From the NCBI RefSeq assembly GCF_040869045.1, contig NC_090323.1:170522083-170586082 (forward strand): a stretch of 64,000 nt of DNA, written 5' to 3'. Shown piece by piece: positions 32,969-45,503 of this stretch (position 1 is its first letter; the number at the start of each line of letters is the position of its first letter). The notes beneath the pieces were generated by a model, which did not search any database, was not told the DNA's origin, and was given only the letters and a program-made list of their open reading frames with translations. This DNA comes from Eurosta solidaginis (lineage: Eukaryota; Arthropoda; Insecta; Diptera; Tephritidae). A program made the translations under genes and the position numbers.

Positions 32969-33355
32969 AATACCACTATGCGGCCACCGTGGTGTGATGG
33001 TAGCGTGCTCCGCCTATCACACCGTATGCCCTGGGTTCAACTCAAGGGCAAAGCAACATCAAAATTTTAGAAATAAGATTTTTCAATTAGAAGAAAATTT
33101 TTCTAAGCGGGGTCGCCCCTCGGCAGTGTCTGGCAAGCGCTCCGATTGTATTTCTGCCATGAAAAGCTCTCAGTGAAAACTCATCTGCCTAGCAGATGCC
33201 GTTCGGAGTCGGCATAAAACATGTAGGTCCCGTCCGGCCAATTTGTAGGGAAAAATCAAGAGGAGCACGACGCAAATTGGAAGAGAAGCTCGGCCTTAGA
33301 TCTCTTCGGAGGTTATCGCGCCTTACATTTATTTTTTTTTATTTATAATACCACT
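32969..33355 (+). mobile_element. tRNA-derived SINE inserted in HINE copy 1
   Basis: The SINE occupies 32978-33346 and is flanked by a perfect 9-bp duplication AATACCACT (32969-32977 and 33347-33355). The empty site can be read in HINE copy 2 at about 60850. The 5' head has tRNA-like A box (GTGTGATGGTAGCGTGC) and B box (GGGTTCAACTC), followed by a body that ends in a T/A-rich tail. I associate the body (CGGCCTTAGATCTCTTCGG) with SINEs seen in tephritid flies, from memory. Confidence 0.85.
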
Positions 33356-34632
33356 AACAGTATTCTTGCCAAGATTCCAAGGGCTGTTGATTTCGCCTTG
33401 TAGAACTTTTTCATTTTCTTCTACTTAATATGGTAGGTGTCACACCCATTTTACAAAGATTTTTCCAAAGTTATATTTTGCGTCAACAAACCAATCCAGT
33501 TACCATGTTTCATCCCTTTTTTCGTATTTGGTATAGAATTATGGCATTTTTTTCATTTTTCGTAATTTTCGATATCGATAAAGTGGGCGTGGTTATGGTC
33601 AGATTTCGCCCATTTTTTATACCAAGAAAAAGTGAGCTCAGGTAAGTACGTGGGCAAAGTTTAGTAAAGATATATCGGATTTTGCTCAAGTTATTGTGTT
33701 AATGGCCGAGCGGAAGGACAGACGGTGGACTGTGTATAAAAACTGGGCGTGGCTTCCACCGATTTCGCCCATTTTCACAGAGAACAGTTACCGTCATAGA
33801 ATCTATGCTCCTACCAAATTTGAGAAGGATTGGTAAATTTTTGTTCGACTTATGGCAATAAAAGTATTCTAGACAAACTAAATGAAAATGGGCGGAGCCA
33901 CGCCCATTTTGAAATTTTCTTTTATTTTTGTATTTTGTTGCATCATATCATTACTGGAGTTGAATTTTGACTTAATTTACTTATATACAGTAAAGATATT
34001 AAATTTTTTGTTAAAATTTGAATTTAAAAAAATTTTTTTTTAAAAAGTGGGCGTGTTCTTAATCCAATTTTGCTAATTTTTATTTAGCACATATAGAGTA
34101 ATAGTAGTAACGTTCCTGCCAAATTTCATCATGATATCTTCAACGACTGCCAAATTACAGCTTGCAAAACTTTTAAATTACCTTCTTGTAAAAGTGGGCG
34201 GGGCCACGCCCATTGTCCAAAATCTTACTAATTTTCTATTCTGCGTCATAACGTCAACCCATCTACCAAGTTTCGTCGCTTTACCTGTCTTTTGTAATGA
34301 GTTATCGCACTTTTTCGGTTTTTCGAAATTTTCGATATCGAAAAAGTGGGCGTGGTTATAGTCCGATATCGTTCATTTTAAATAGCGATCTGAGATGAGT
34401 GCTCAGGAACCTGCATACCAACTTTCATCAAGATACCTCAAAATTTACTCAAGTTATCGTGTTAACGGACGGACGGACGGACGGACGGACATGGCTCAAT
34501 CAAATTTTTTTTCGATCCTGATTATTTTGATATATGGAAGTCTATATCTATCTCGATTCCTTTATATATGTACAACCAACCGTTATCCAATCAAACTTAA
34601 TATACTCTGTGAGCTCTGCTCAACTGAGTATA

Positions 34633-35690
34633 AAAAATAAACATAATACCCACACTAACCGTAAAAGTAGGTGGGATTCTTATTTCATATCACCCTTTGC
34701 GCATTTTCTTGAATACATATACATACACATAGATATACCCACATGCACTTGTATATGAATCTAATTTCAAAGGAATCTGCAAGAATACAACATGTACATA
34801 TGTTAGAATATGCTTATATGCACATTTGGGTATTTATATTACAGCGTTTAACGCGTTCAAGGACAATCAAAATTTTAAGGAGCGGCCAAAACAGACAGAC
34901 AGCCGTTTTTGAAACTAGTCATTAATTCCACTAGAATTTTGTTACGTTTAAAATTGATTGCTTCAAAATTTATTTTAGGAAATTTTTTAAAAAGTTTTCA
35001 TTAAGTTAACATTGACCTTAAATAACTTTTGATCCATCAGACTTCGCAAAAAATGTTGACAATGACATGTAAACTTATTTTTTTAATGGTGACCAATTAG
35101 ATGTTTATACAAACCAAACGATATCAAAACAAACATTTTCCATACAACTTACATACATACATATGTATATATGTATGTATATGGGAAACAAAAATCCCGA
35201 CCATATTACTATTTCCACACCTGTTTACTAATAAACAAAGTTCTATGATCAGTGCAGTTGTAAACGACCCCGATAACTATTTCTAGCTTAAGCCTCAAGC
35301 ACAACTTTGGTTACGTAAATATATGTAACTAAATAAATGAATATTAACAAAGCAACCCCAAACAAACAAAAATATATGCATATATGCATCTATACACACA
35401 TAAATATATGTACGTATAAATATATATGCATGCTCATCTGCACAAGCGATGAGCGTAACATAAACGCAATGTGTTTTATTTTACTATTCCAAGTATCCGG
35501 ATAGTGCGCACTATCCGGATAGTTCTATCCGGATAGTACTATCCGAATAAAAATTATCCGGATAGTACTATCCGGATAAACGAATAAAAAAACCGAATAA
35601 ATATTATCCGGATTATTTGAAACGAATAAATTTATTCGTTTATTCGAATAACGTTTATTCGGATATAATTCGGAAATAATCCCACCACTA
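34633..35690 (-). repeat. hAT right inverted arm, outer part
   Basis: Complement of 27098 to about 28140, ending in the palindrome-rich terminus and TCCCACCACTA. The right target duplication GTATATAT follows at 35691-35698. Confidence 0.87.
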
Positions 35691-38600
35691 GTATATATAT
35701 ATAGTATATATGTATATATTTTTTTTACGATTTCGGCCCCATTTCAACAGCTAGAAGCTTCAAATTTCACCAAATGCTTACGTGTATAGCATATATTGAT
35801 GCCTGAAAACATCATTGAGATCGGTGGTATATATAGTATATATCTCATACAACCGATTGTTCAGATAAGAAACTTTGCGCAATTTCTGCCCCGTTTTAAC
35901 AGCTAGAAGCTTCAAATTTCACAAAATGCTTACGTATATAGCATATATTGTTGTCTGAAAAAATCATAGAGATCGGTGGTATATATAGTATATATCTCAT
36001 ACAACCGATTGTTCAGATAAGAAACTTTTCGCAATTTCTACCCCATTTTAACAGCTAGAAGCTTCAAATTTCACTGATTGCTTACGTATATAGCATATAT
36101 TGTTGTCTGAAAAAATCATAGAGATCGGTTGTATTTATAGTATATATCTCATACAACCGATTGTTCAGATAAGAAACTTTTCGCAATTTCTACCCCATTT
36201 TAACAGCTAGAAGCTTCAAATTTCACCAAATGCTTACGTGTATAGCATATATTGTTGTCTGAAAAAATCATTGAGATCGGTGGTATATATAGTATATATC
36301 TCATACAACCGATTGTTCAGATAAGAAACTTTGCGCAATTTCTGCCCCGTTTTAACAGCTAGAAGCTTCAAATTTCACAAAATGCTTACGTATATAGCAT
36401 ATATTGTTGTCTGAAAAAATCATAGAGATCGGTGGTATATATATTATATACCCCATATAAACTCAAATTTTTGCCCCCTTTTTACGGCTAGAAGCTTCAA
36501 AATTCATCAAGTTTCATCAAATAGTTACGTTTACGTCATATATTTTTGAAATACGTGATTCGTAGTCATAGTTTTTACATGCTGACCACAAACAACGTGA
36601 AGCTTTGCATCCTCACACAGATTACCTACCTATTTTTTATTTTATGTGTATGTTCAAATTTCACCAAATGCTTACGTATAGCATATATTGTTGTCTGAGA
36701 AAATCATAGATACCGGTGGTACATATAGTATATATCCCATACAACCGATTGTTCAGATAAGAAACTTTGCGCAATTTCTTCCCCATTTTAACAGCTAGAA
36801 GCTTCAAATTTCACCAAATGCTTACGTGTATAGCATATATTGTTGTCTGAAAAAATCATTGAGATCGGTGGTATATATAGTATATATCTCATACAACCGA
36901 TTGTTCAGTTAAGAAACTTTGCGCAATTTCTGCCCCTTTTTAACAGCTAGACGATTCAAAATTCACCATATGCTTACGTATATAGCATATATTGTTGTCT
37001 GAAAAAATCATAGAGATCGGTGGTATATATATTATGTACCCCATATAAATTCTAATTTTTGCCCCCTTTTTACGGCTAGAAGCTTCAAAATTCATCAAAT
37101 TTCATCAAATAGTTACGTTTACGTCATATATTGTTGAAATACGTGATTCGTAGTCATAGTTTTACACGCAGACCACAAAAAACCTGAAACTTTGGATCCT
37201 CACACAAAATACCTACCTGTTTTTATACCTTTCATGAAAATGAAATGGTATATTAATTTCGTCACGAATGATAAAATGATAAAATTTGGTGAGCGGGTGT
37301 ATTTGGGTGTCCGATTAGACATTTGTCGGAACCGACCGGATCTGTATATCCTCCATACAACCGATTTTTCAGAAAAAGAGGATTTTTGTAATATCTTACC
37401 CAATTTAACAGATTGAAGCTTCAAACTTCACCATATACTTTCGTATATTGTTGTCTGAAAAAATCATAGAGATCGGTTGTATATATAGTATATATCTCAT
37501 ACAACCGATTGTTCAGATAAGAAACTTTTCGCAATTTCTACCACGTTTTAACAGCTATAAACTTCAAATTTCACTGATTGTTTACGTATATCGCATATAT
37601 TGTTGTCTGAAAAAATCATAGAGATCGGTTGTATATATAGTATATATCTCATACAACCGATTGTTCAGATAAGAAACTTTTCGCAATTTCTACCCCATTT
37701 TAACAGCTATAAGCTTCAGATTTCACTGATTGCTTACGTACATAGCATACTTCATATAAACTGTCATTTTGACCCCTTTTTTACAGCTAGAAGCTTCAAA
37801 ATTCATCAAATTTCATCAAATAGTTACGTTTACGTCATATATTTTTGAAATACGTGAGTCGTAGTCATAGTTTTTACATGCAGATCACAAAAAACGTGAA
37901 GCTTTGCATCCTCACACAAAGTACCTACCTGTTTTTATACCTTTCATGAAAATTAAATGGTATATTAATTTCGTCACGAAACCGAAAATTGTAAGTCCTT
38001 AAAGGAAAATAGATAGACCCACCATTAAGTATACCGAAATAATCTGGTTGAAGAGCTGAGTTGATTTAGCCATGTCCGTCTGTCCGTCTGCCTGTTTGTA
38101 TGCAAACTAGTCCCTCAATTTTTGAGATATCTTGATAAAATTTGGTGAGCGTGTGTATTTGGGTGTCCGATTAGACATTTGTCGGAACCGACCGGATCGG
38201 ACCACTATAGCATATATCCTCCATACAACCGATTTTTCAGAAAAAGAGGATTTTTGTAATATCTTACCCAATTTAACAGATTGAAGCTTCAAACTTCACC
38301 ATATACTTTCGTATATTGCACATATTGTTGCCTGAAAAAATTTAAGATATCGGTCGTATATATAGTATATATCCCCCACAACCGATTGTTCAGATAAGGA
38401 ACTTTTCGTAATTACTGCCCCATTTTAAGAGCTAGAGACTTCAAATTTCAACGAATGCTTACGTATATAGCATATATTGGTGTCTAAAAAATCATAAAGA
38501 TCGGTGGTATATATAGTATATATATATAGTATATATATATATATTTTCGCAAATTTTAGCCCCATTTTAACAGCTAGATGGTATATATAGTATATATATA

Positions 38601-41600
38601 TAGTATATATATATTTTTTTACGATTTCGGCCCAATTTTAACAGCTAGAAGCTTCAAATTTCACCAAATGCTTACGTGTATAGCATATATTGATGTCTGA
38701 AAACATCATTGAGATCGGTGGTATACATAGTATATATCTCATACAACCGATTGTTCAGATAAGAAACTTTGCGCAATTTCTGCCCCGTTTTAACAGCTAG
38801 AAGCTTCAAATTTCACAAAATGCTTACGTATATAGCATATATTATTGTCTGAAAAAATCATAGAGATCGGTGGTATATTTATTATATACTTCATATAAAC
38901 TGTCATTTTGACCCCCTTTTTACGGCTAGAAGCTTCAAATTCATCAAATTTCATCATATAGTTACGTTTACGTCATATATTTTTGAAATACGAGTTTTTA
39001 CATGCAGACCACAAAAAACGTGAAACAGCTAGAAGCTTCAAATTTCACAAAATGCTTACGTGTATAGCATATATTGTTGTCTGAAAAAATCATAGAGATC
39101 GGTGGTATATATATTATATACTTCATATAAACTGTCATTTTTACCCCTTTTTTACGGCTAGAAGCTTCAAAATTCATCAAATTTCATCAAATAGTTACGT
39201 TTACGTCATATATTTTTGAAATACGTGATTCGTAGTCATAGTTTTTACATGCAGACCACAAAAAACGTGAAGCTTTGCATCCTCACACAGATTACCTACC
39301 TATTTTTTATTTTATATTTATCTTAAAAATCGTTTAGATATGTTCAAATTTCACCAAATGCTTATGTGCATAGCATATATTGTTGTCTGAAAAAATCATT
39401 GAGATCGGTGGTATATATAGCATATATCTCATACAACCGATAGTTCAGTTAAGAAACTTTGCGCAATTTCTGCCCCTTTTTAACGGCTAGACGCTTCAAA
39501 ATTCACCATATGCTTACGTATATAGCATATATTGTTGTCTGAAAAAATCATAGAGATCGGTGGTATATATATTATATACCCCATATAAACTCTAATTTTT
39601 GCCCCCTTTTTACGGCTAGAAGCTTCAAAATTCATCAAATTTCATCAAATAGTTACGTTTACGTCATATATTGTTGAAATACGTGATTCGTAGTCATAGT
39701 TTTTACACGCAGACCACAAAAAACCTAAAACTTTGGATCCTCACACAAAGTACCTATCTGTTTTTATACCTTTCATGAAAATGAAATGGTATATTAATTT
39801 CGTCACGAAACCGAAAATTGTAAGTCCTTAGAGGAAAATAGATAGACCCACCATTAAGTATATCGAAATAATCAGGTTGAAGAGCTGAGTTGATTTAGCC
39901 ATGTCCGTCTGTCCGTCTGTCTGTTTGTATGCAAACTAGTCCCTCAATTGTTGAGATATCTTGATAAAATTTGGTGAGCGGGTGTATTTGGGTGTCCGAT
40001 TAGACATTTGTCGGAACCGACCGGATCTGTATATCCTCCATACAACCGATTTTTCAGAAAAAGAGGATTTTTGTAATATCTTACCCAATTTAACAGATTG
40101 AAGCTTCAAACTTCACCATATACTTTCGTATATTGTTGTCTGAAAAAATCATAGAGATCGGTTGTATATATAGTATATATCTCATACAACCGATTGTTCA
40201 GATAAGAAACTTTTCGCAATTTCTACCCCATTTTAACAGCTATAAGCTTCAGATTTCACTGATTGCTTACGTACATAGCATACTTCATATAAACTGTCAT
40301 TTTGACCCCCATTTTACGGCTAGAAGCTTCAATATGCACCAAATTCCATCAAATAGTTACGTTTACGTCATATATTGTTGAAATACGTGATTCGTAGTCA
40401 TAGTTTTACACGCAGACCACAAAAAACCTGAAACTTTGGATCCTCACACAAAGTACCTACCTGTTTTTATACCTTTCATGAAAATTAAATGGTATATTAA
40501 TTTCGTCACGAAACCGAAAATTGTAAGTCCTTAAAGGAAAATAGATAGACCCACCATTAAGTATACCGAAATAATCAGGTTGAAGAGCTGAGTTGATTTA
40601 GCCATGTCCGTCTGTCCGTCTGTCTGTTTGTATGCAAACTAGTCCCTCAATTTTTGAGATATCTTGATAAAATTTGGTGAGCGTGTGTATTTGGGTGTCC
40701 GATTAGACATTTGTCGGAACCGACCGGATCGGACCACTATAGCATATATCCTCCATACAACCGATTTTTCAGAAAAAGAGGATTTTTGTAATATCTTACC
40801 CAATTTAACAGATTGAAGCTTCAAACTTCACCATATACTTTCGTATATTGCACATATTGTTGCCTGAAAAAATTTAAGATATCGGTCGTATATATAGTAT
40901 ATATCCCCCACAACCGATTGTTCAGATAAGGAACTTTTCGTAATTACTGCCCCATTTTAAGAGCTAGAGACTTCAAATTTCAACGAATGCTTACGTATAT
41001 AGCATATATTAATGTCTAAAAAAATCATAAAGATCGGTGGTATATATAGTATATATATGGTGGTATATATAGTATATATATATAGTATATATATATATTT
41101 TCGCAAATTTTAGCCCCATTTTAACAGCTAGATGGTATATATAGTATATATATATAGTATATATATATTTTTTACGATTTCGGCACAATTTTAACAGCTA
41201 GAAGCTTCAAATTTCACCAAATGCTTACGTGTATAGCATATATTGATGTCTGAAAACATCATTGAGACCGGTGGTATACATAGTATATATCTCATACAAC
41301 CGATTGTTCAGATAAGAAACTTTGCGCAATTTCTGCCCCGTTTTAACAGCTAGAAGCTTCAAATTTCACAAAATGCTTACGTATATAGCATATATTGTTG
41401 TCTGAAAAAATCATACAGATCGGTGGTATATTTATTATATACTTCATATAAGCTGTCATTTTGACCCCCTTTTTACGGCTAGAAGCTTTCAAATTCATCA
41501 AATTTCATCAAATAGTTACGTTTACGTCATATATTTTTGAAATACGAGTTTTTACATGCAGACCACAAAAAACGTGAAACAGCTAGAAGCTTTAAATTTC

Positions 41601-44015
41601 ACAAAATGCTTACGTGTATAGCATATATTGTTGTCTGAAAAAATCATAGAGATCGGTGGTATACTTATTATATACTTCATATAAACTGTCATTTTGACCC
41701 CCTTTTTACGGCTAGAAGCTTCAAATTCATCAAATTTCATCAAATAGTTAAGTTTACGTCATATATTTTTGAAATACGAGTTTTTACATGCAGACCACAA
41801 AAAACGTGAAACAGCTAGAAGCTTCAAATTTCACAAAATGCTTACGTGTATAGCATATATTGTTGTCTGAAAAAATCATAGAGATCGGTGGTATATATAT
41901 TATATACTTCATATAAACTGTCATTTTTACCCCTTTTTTACGGCTAGAAGCTTCAAAATTCATCAAATTTCATCAAATAGTTACGTCTACGTCATATATT
42001 TTTGAAATACGTGATTCGTAGTCATAGTTTTTACATGCAGACCACAAAAAACGTGAAGTTTTGCATCCTCACACAGATTACCTACCTATTTTTTATTTTA
42101 TATTTATCTTAAAAATCGTTTAGATATGTTCAAATTTCACCAAATGCTTACGTGTATAGCATATATTGTTGTCTGAAAAAATCATTGAGATCGGTGGTAT
42201 ATATAGCATATATCTCATACAACCGATAGTTCAGTTAAGAAACTTTGCGCAATTTCTGCCCCTTTTTAACAGCTAGACGCTTCAAAATTCACCATATGCT
42301 TACGTATATAGCATATATTGTTGTCTGAAAAAATCATAGAGATCGGTGGTATATATATTATATACCCCATATAAACTCTAATTTTTGCCCCCTTTTTACG
42401 GCTAGAAGCTTCAAAATTCATCAAATTTCATCAAATAGTTACGTTTACGTCATATATTGTTGAAATACGTGATTCGTAGCATAGTTTTTACACGCAGACC
42501 ACAAAAAATCTGAAACTTTGGATCCTCACACAAAGTACCTACCTGTTTTTATACCTTTCATGAAAATGAAATGGTATATTAATTTCGTCACGAAACCGAA
42601 AATTGTAAGTCCTTAAAGGAAAATAGATAGACCCACCATTAAGTATATCGAAATAATCAGGTTGAAGAGCTGAGTTGATTTAGCCATGTCCGTCTGTCCG
42701 TCTGTCTGTTTGTATGCAAACTAGTCCCTCAATTGTTGAGCTATCTTGATAAAATTTGGTGAGCGGGTGTATTTGGGTGTCCGATTAGACATTTGCGGAA
42801 CCGACCGGATCTGTATATCCTCCATACAACCGATTTTTCAGAAAAAGAGGATTTTTGTAATATCTTACCCAATTTAACAGATTGAAGCTTCAAACTTCAC
42901 CATATACTTTCGTATATTGTTGTCTGAAAAAATCATAGAGATCGGTTGTATATATAGTATATATCTCATACAACCGATTGTTCAGATAAGAAACTTTTCG
43001 CAATTTCTACCACGTTTTAACAGCTATAAGCTTCAAATTTCACTGATTGCTTACGTATATAGCATATATTGTTGTCTGAAAAAATCATAGAGATCGGTTG
43101 TATATATAGTATATATCTCATACAACCGATTGTTCAGATAAGAAACTTTTCGCAATTTCTACCCCATTTTAACAGCTATAAGCTTCAGATTTCACTGATT
43201 GCTTACGTACATAGCATACTTCATATAAACTGTCATTTTGACCCCCTTTTTATGGCTAGAAGCTTCAAAATTCATCAAATTTCATCAAATAGTTACGTTT
43301 ACGTCATATATTGTTGAAATACGTGATTCGTAGTCATAGTTTTTACACGCAGACCACAAAAAACCTGAAACTTTGGATCCTCACACAAAGTACCTACCTG
43401 TTTTTATACCTTTCATGAAAATGAAATGGTATATTAATTTCGTCACGAAACCGAAAATTGTAAGTCCTTAAAGGAAAATAGATAGACCCACCATTAAATA
43501 TACCGAAATAATCAGGTTGAAGAGCTGAGTTGATTTAGCCATGTCCGTCTGTCCGTCTGTCTGTTTGTATGCAAACTAGTCCCTCAATTTTTGAGATATC
43601 TTGATAAAATTTGGTGAGCGTGTGTATTTGGGTGTCCGATTAGACATTTGTCGGAACCGACCGGATCGGACCACTATAGCATATATCCTCCATACAACCG
43701 ATTTTTCAGAAAAAGAGGATTTTTGTAATATCTTACCCAATTTAACAGATTGAAGCTTCAAACTTCACCATATACTTTCGTATATTGCACATATTGTTGT
43801 CTGAAAAAATTTAAGATATCGGTCGTATATATAGTATATATCCCCCACAACCGATTGTTCAGATAAGGAACTTTTCGTAATTACTGCCCCATTTTAAGAG
43901 CTAGAGACTTCAAATTTCAACGAATGCTTACGTATATAGCATATATTGTTGTCTAAAAAAATCATAAAGATCGGTGGTATATATAGTATATATATGGTGG
44001 TATATATAGTATATA
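35691..44015 (+). repeat. Satellite block 3 of the giant HINE, with higher-order repeats
   Basis: Monomers resume after the hAT element. Higher-order heads (TTTTTATACCTTTCATG) lie at about 37219, 37931, 39760, 40463, 42544 and 43400, giving alternating short (about 0.70-0.86 kb) and long (about 1.8-2.1 kb) intervals. The composite unit is thus about 2.5-2.8 kb, seen as 37219-39759, 39760-42543 and 42544-51036 (the last minus gypsy-2). Copies are nearly identical over hundreds of bases, implying recent unequal exchange or amplification. Confidence 0.85.
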
Positions 44016-44341
44016 TGTAGGAACGGATAAGGGACGTACCAGAAGTGGACGTACTTACGGTGACGTACAACCCTCATAGCGACTAACAACCTAGACGTAA
44101 AAATGCAACCCAGATGTACAAATACAACCCTGACTTTTAAACCTAAACGAGACGGACGAGTAAAAACCGAAAAGACGACAAGTTAGTTTACGTACGAATT
44201 TCAACGAAGTAACACGCCAATATACAGTTTAATTCATCCAACACATATTTTAATCATCAAATACTTTATTTAACTCATTATCATTATAAATGTAACAATC
44301 AATGTACTTTGAAAAATAAACAAATGAATTCACATCCTACA
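44016..44341 (+). repeat. Gypsy-2 5' LTR
   Basis: Direct repeat of 49504-49829, 326 bp, TGTAGG...CCTACA. Confidence 0.94.
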
Positions 44342-44344
44342 AAT

Positions 44345-44362
44345 TGGGGGCTCAACCGGGAT
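44345..44362 (+). promoter_or_regulatory. Gypsy-2 primer binding site, tRNA-Pro type
   Basis: TGGGGGCTCAACCGGGAT lies three bases after the LTR. It matches the complement of the tRNA-Pro 3' end with about two mismatches. The tRNA sequence is recalled, not looked up. Confidence 0.65.
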
Positions 44363-44394
44363 CGTGCCATAAAACGTGTATTGTGCTGTGTGTG

Positions 44395-44639
44395 AGCGTC
44401 GCCAAACGCTGAAAAGTTGAACTTGTGAACGTCTTCAAGCGCAAAATAATTAACAAGCGTCATCAAACGCAGTACAATATTTGTGCAGACTTCATTCGTA
44501 CGTGAAAAAGCTCATAACGAACAAGCGTCTCCAAGCGCTATATAAATTTTCAACGCCGAAAGACACAAAAGCGTCGTCAACCGCTGTGCAGTCGATCGCA
44601 GCATACAATTTTGAAATTAAGCAAGCGTCATCAAAAGCT
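44395..44639 (+). repeat. Six reiterated mini-hairpin motifs in gypsy-2 leader
   Basis: The motif AGCGTC-N-CAA-N-CGCT occurs at 44395-44410, 44429-44442, 44456-44470, 44524-44539, 44570-44585 and 44624-44639. Most have a short 3-4-bp stem (for example AGCG/CGCT) and a loop of about eight bases with CAA. They lie between primer site and gag and are not part of a coding frame. Confidence 0.7.
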
Positions 44640-44815
44640 TGTGAAAAGTGGCAACGAAGCCAAATAAAATTTTAAACTGCGTAACGTTCAAAACGCGACG
44701 AATAGAATTTGAGTAGACAAATCGTTGGCACGAAAACAGCGAATTCGTATAGAGACAGAACAAATATAACGACAACGAGCAAAAGAGAACGCAAGAGTTG
44801 TTAAGCAGAATAGAA

Positions 44816-45160
44816 GAAGACATAAGAGGAAGCAGTGCAGAAAAAAACGTAGAAACACAAGCAGCGATACAATAAAACGATGCGAAGTTGTGCATCATCA
44901 AATGAATAGAAGACATCACAAAGAAAGCAGAGCAGAGAGAACGTAGCAATACAAGCAACAAGAAAATAAAACGATGCGAAGTTGTGCAGCATCAAATGAA
45001 GTAATGAAATCAACATCAAAACATAGCTAAGCGAAGTCAATAGTAGAATACATCAGAAGGAAAGCAGAGCAGAGAAAACATAGCAACACAAGCAGCGAGA
45101 AAATAGAACGACTGACACAAGCAGAAACAAATCAAAGTTGTGCAGCATCAAGTGAAGTAA
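44816..45160 (+). repeat. Purine-rich degenerate tandem repeats in gypsy-2 leader
   Basis: GAAGTTGTGCA-CATCAA recurs at about 44884, 44978 and 45136, and GCAGAGCAGAGA-AACRTAGCAA at about 44930 and 45065. The stretch is almost free of T on the plus strand, which makes long open frames on the minus strand that are not real genes. Confidence 0.6.
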
Positions 45161-45503
45161 AGGAGACACCAAAACCGAAACAAAGTAAAGCGAAGACAAA
45201 GGAAAGTAATAAATTCGAGACTTCGAAGGAAGAAGAGCAAAGAATAGACAGCAAATGAGAAGAAAGCAATAATAAAACAAAGTCAAATTGAAGTAAGAAA
45301 CAACAGATAAGTGGAAATCAATATCACAACAAAGCGAAGAAAAGAACTTACATATATTCATACAATCTTATGTATTTCATTCAAAGTAGTTTGTTTAAGT
45401 GATCTTTTATTTTATTATTCGAATATTTTTTCTTACTGGTAAACATACAATTTCATTTATAACATAATACCTACTTTAAATACTACAAAAGCGTAGAGTA
45501 AAA

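Larger units (their letters stand above)
30397..34632 (-). mobile_element. HINE copy 1 (Helentron-like non-autonomous element) with minisatellite
   Basis: Read on the minus strand, the 5' end is TATACTCAGTTGAGCAGAGC and the 3' end has the hairpin GTTCGGTTACACCCGAAC followed by CTTCCTTACTTG and T's. The sequence ATACTCAGTTGAG near the 3' end repeats the 5' terminus in inverse orientation. These are the described Helentron-INE hallmarks, as is the long internal minisatellite. It sits in an A/T run of the hAT right arm, whose uninterrupted equivalent can be read in the left arm near 28140. A SINE is inserted at 32978. A second full copy lies at 59216-62128 and a fragment at 53567-54066. No protein is encoded. 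Confidence 0.7.
27098..35690. mobile_element. hAT-superfamily element with about 1.4-kb terminal inverted repeats, carrying nested insertions
   Basis: Ends are TAGGGGTGGGA and TCCCACCACTA, flanked by a perfect 8-bp duplication GTATATAT (27090-27097 and 35691-35698), the size made by hAT transposases. Left arm 27098-28518 is inverted and repeated at 35690-34633 and, after the HINE insertion, 30396-30022; arm length is about 1.42-1.43 kb. The unique centre (28519-30021) holds a decayed hAT transposase on the minus strand. The outer 200 bp of both arms are packed with ATCCGGATAG-type palindromes. With defective transposase it must have moved, if at all, by trans supply. Total 8593 bp. Confidence 0.88.

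Noticed and set aside
10375..43761. A recurrent minus-strand open frame of about 61 codons (10375, 13771, 38107, 40639, 43576 and a longer form at 37200)
   Set aside because: It lies in the conserved head of the satellite higher-order unit, so repetition of the frame simply follows repetition of the DNA. Composition is not protein-like and there is no start context or family match.
44617..45361. Long Phe/Leu/Ser/Cys-rich minus-strand frames opposite the gypsy-2 leader
   Set aside because: They result from the purine-rich, T-poor leader on the plus strand; they are antisense artefacts.
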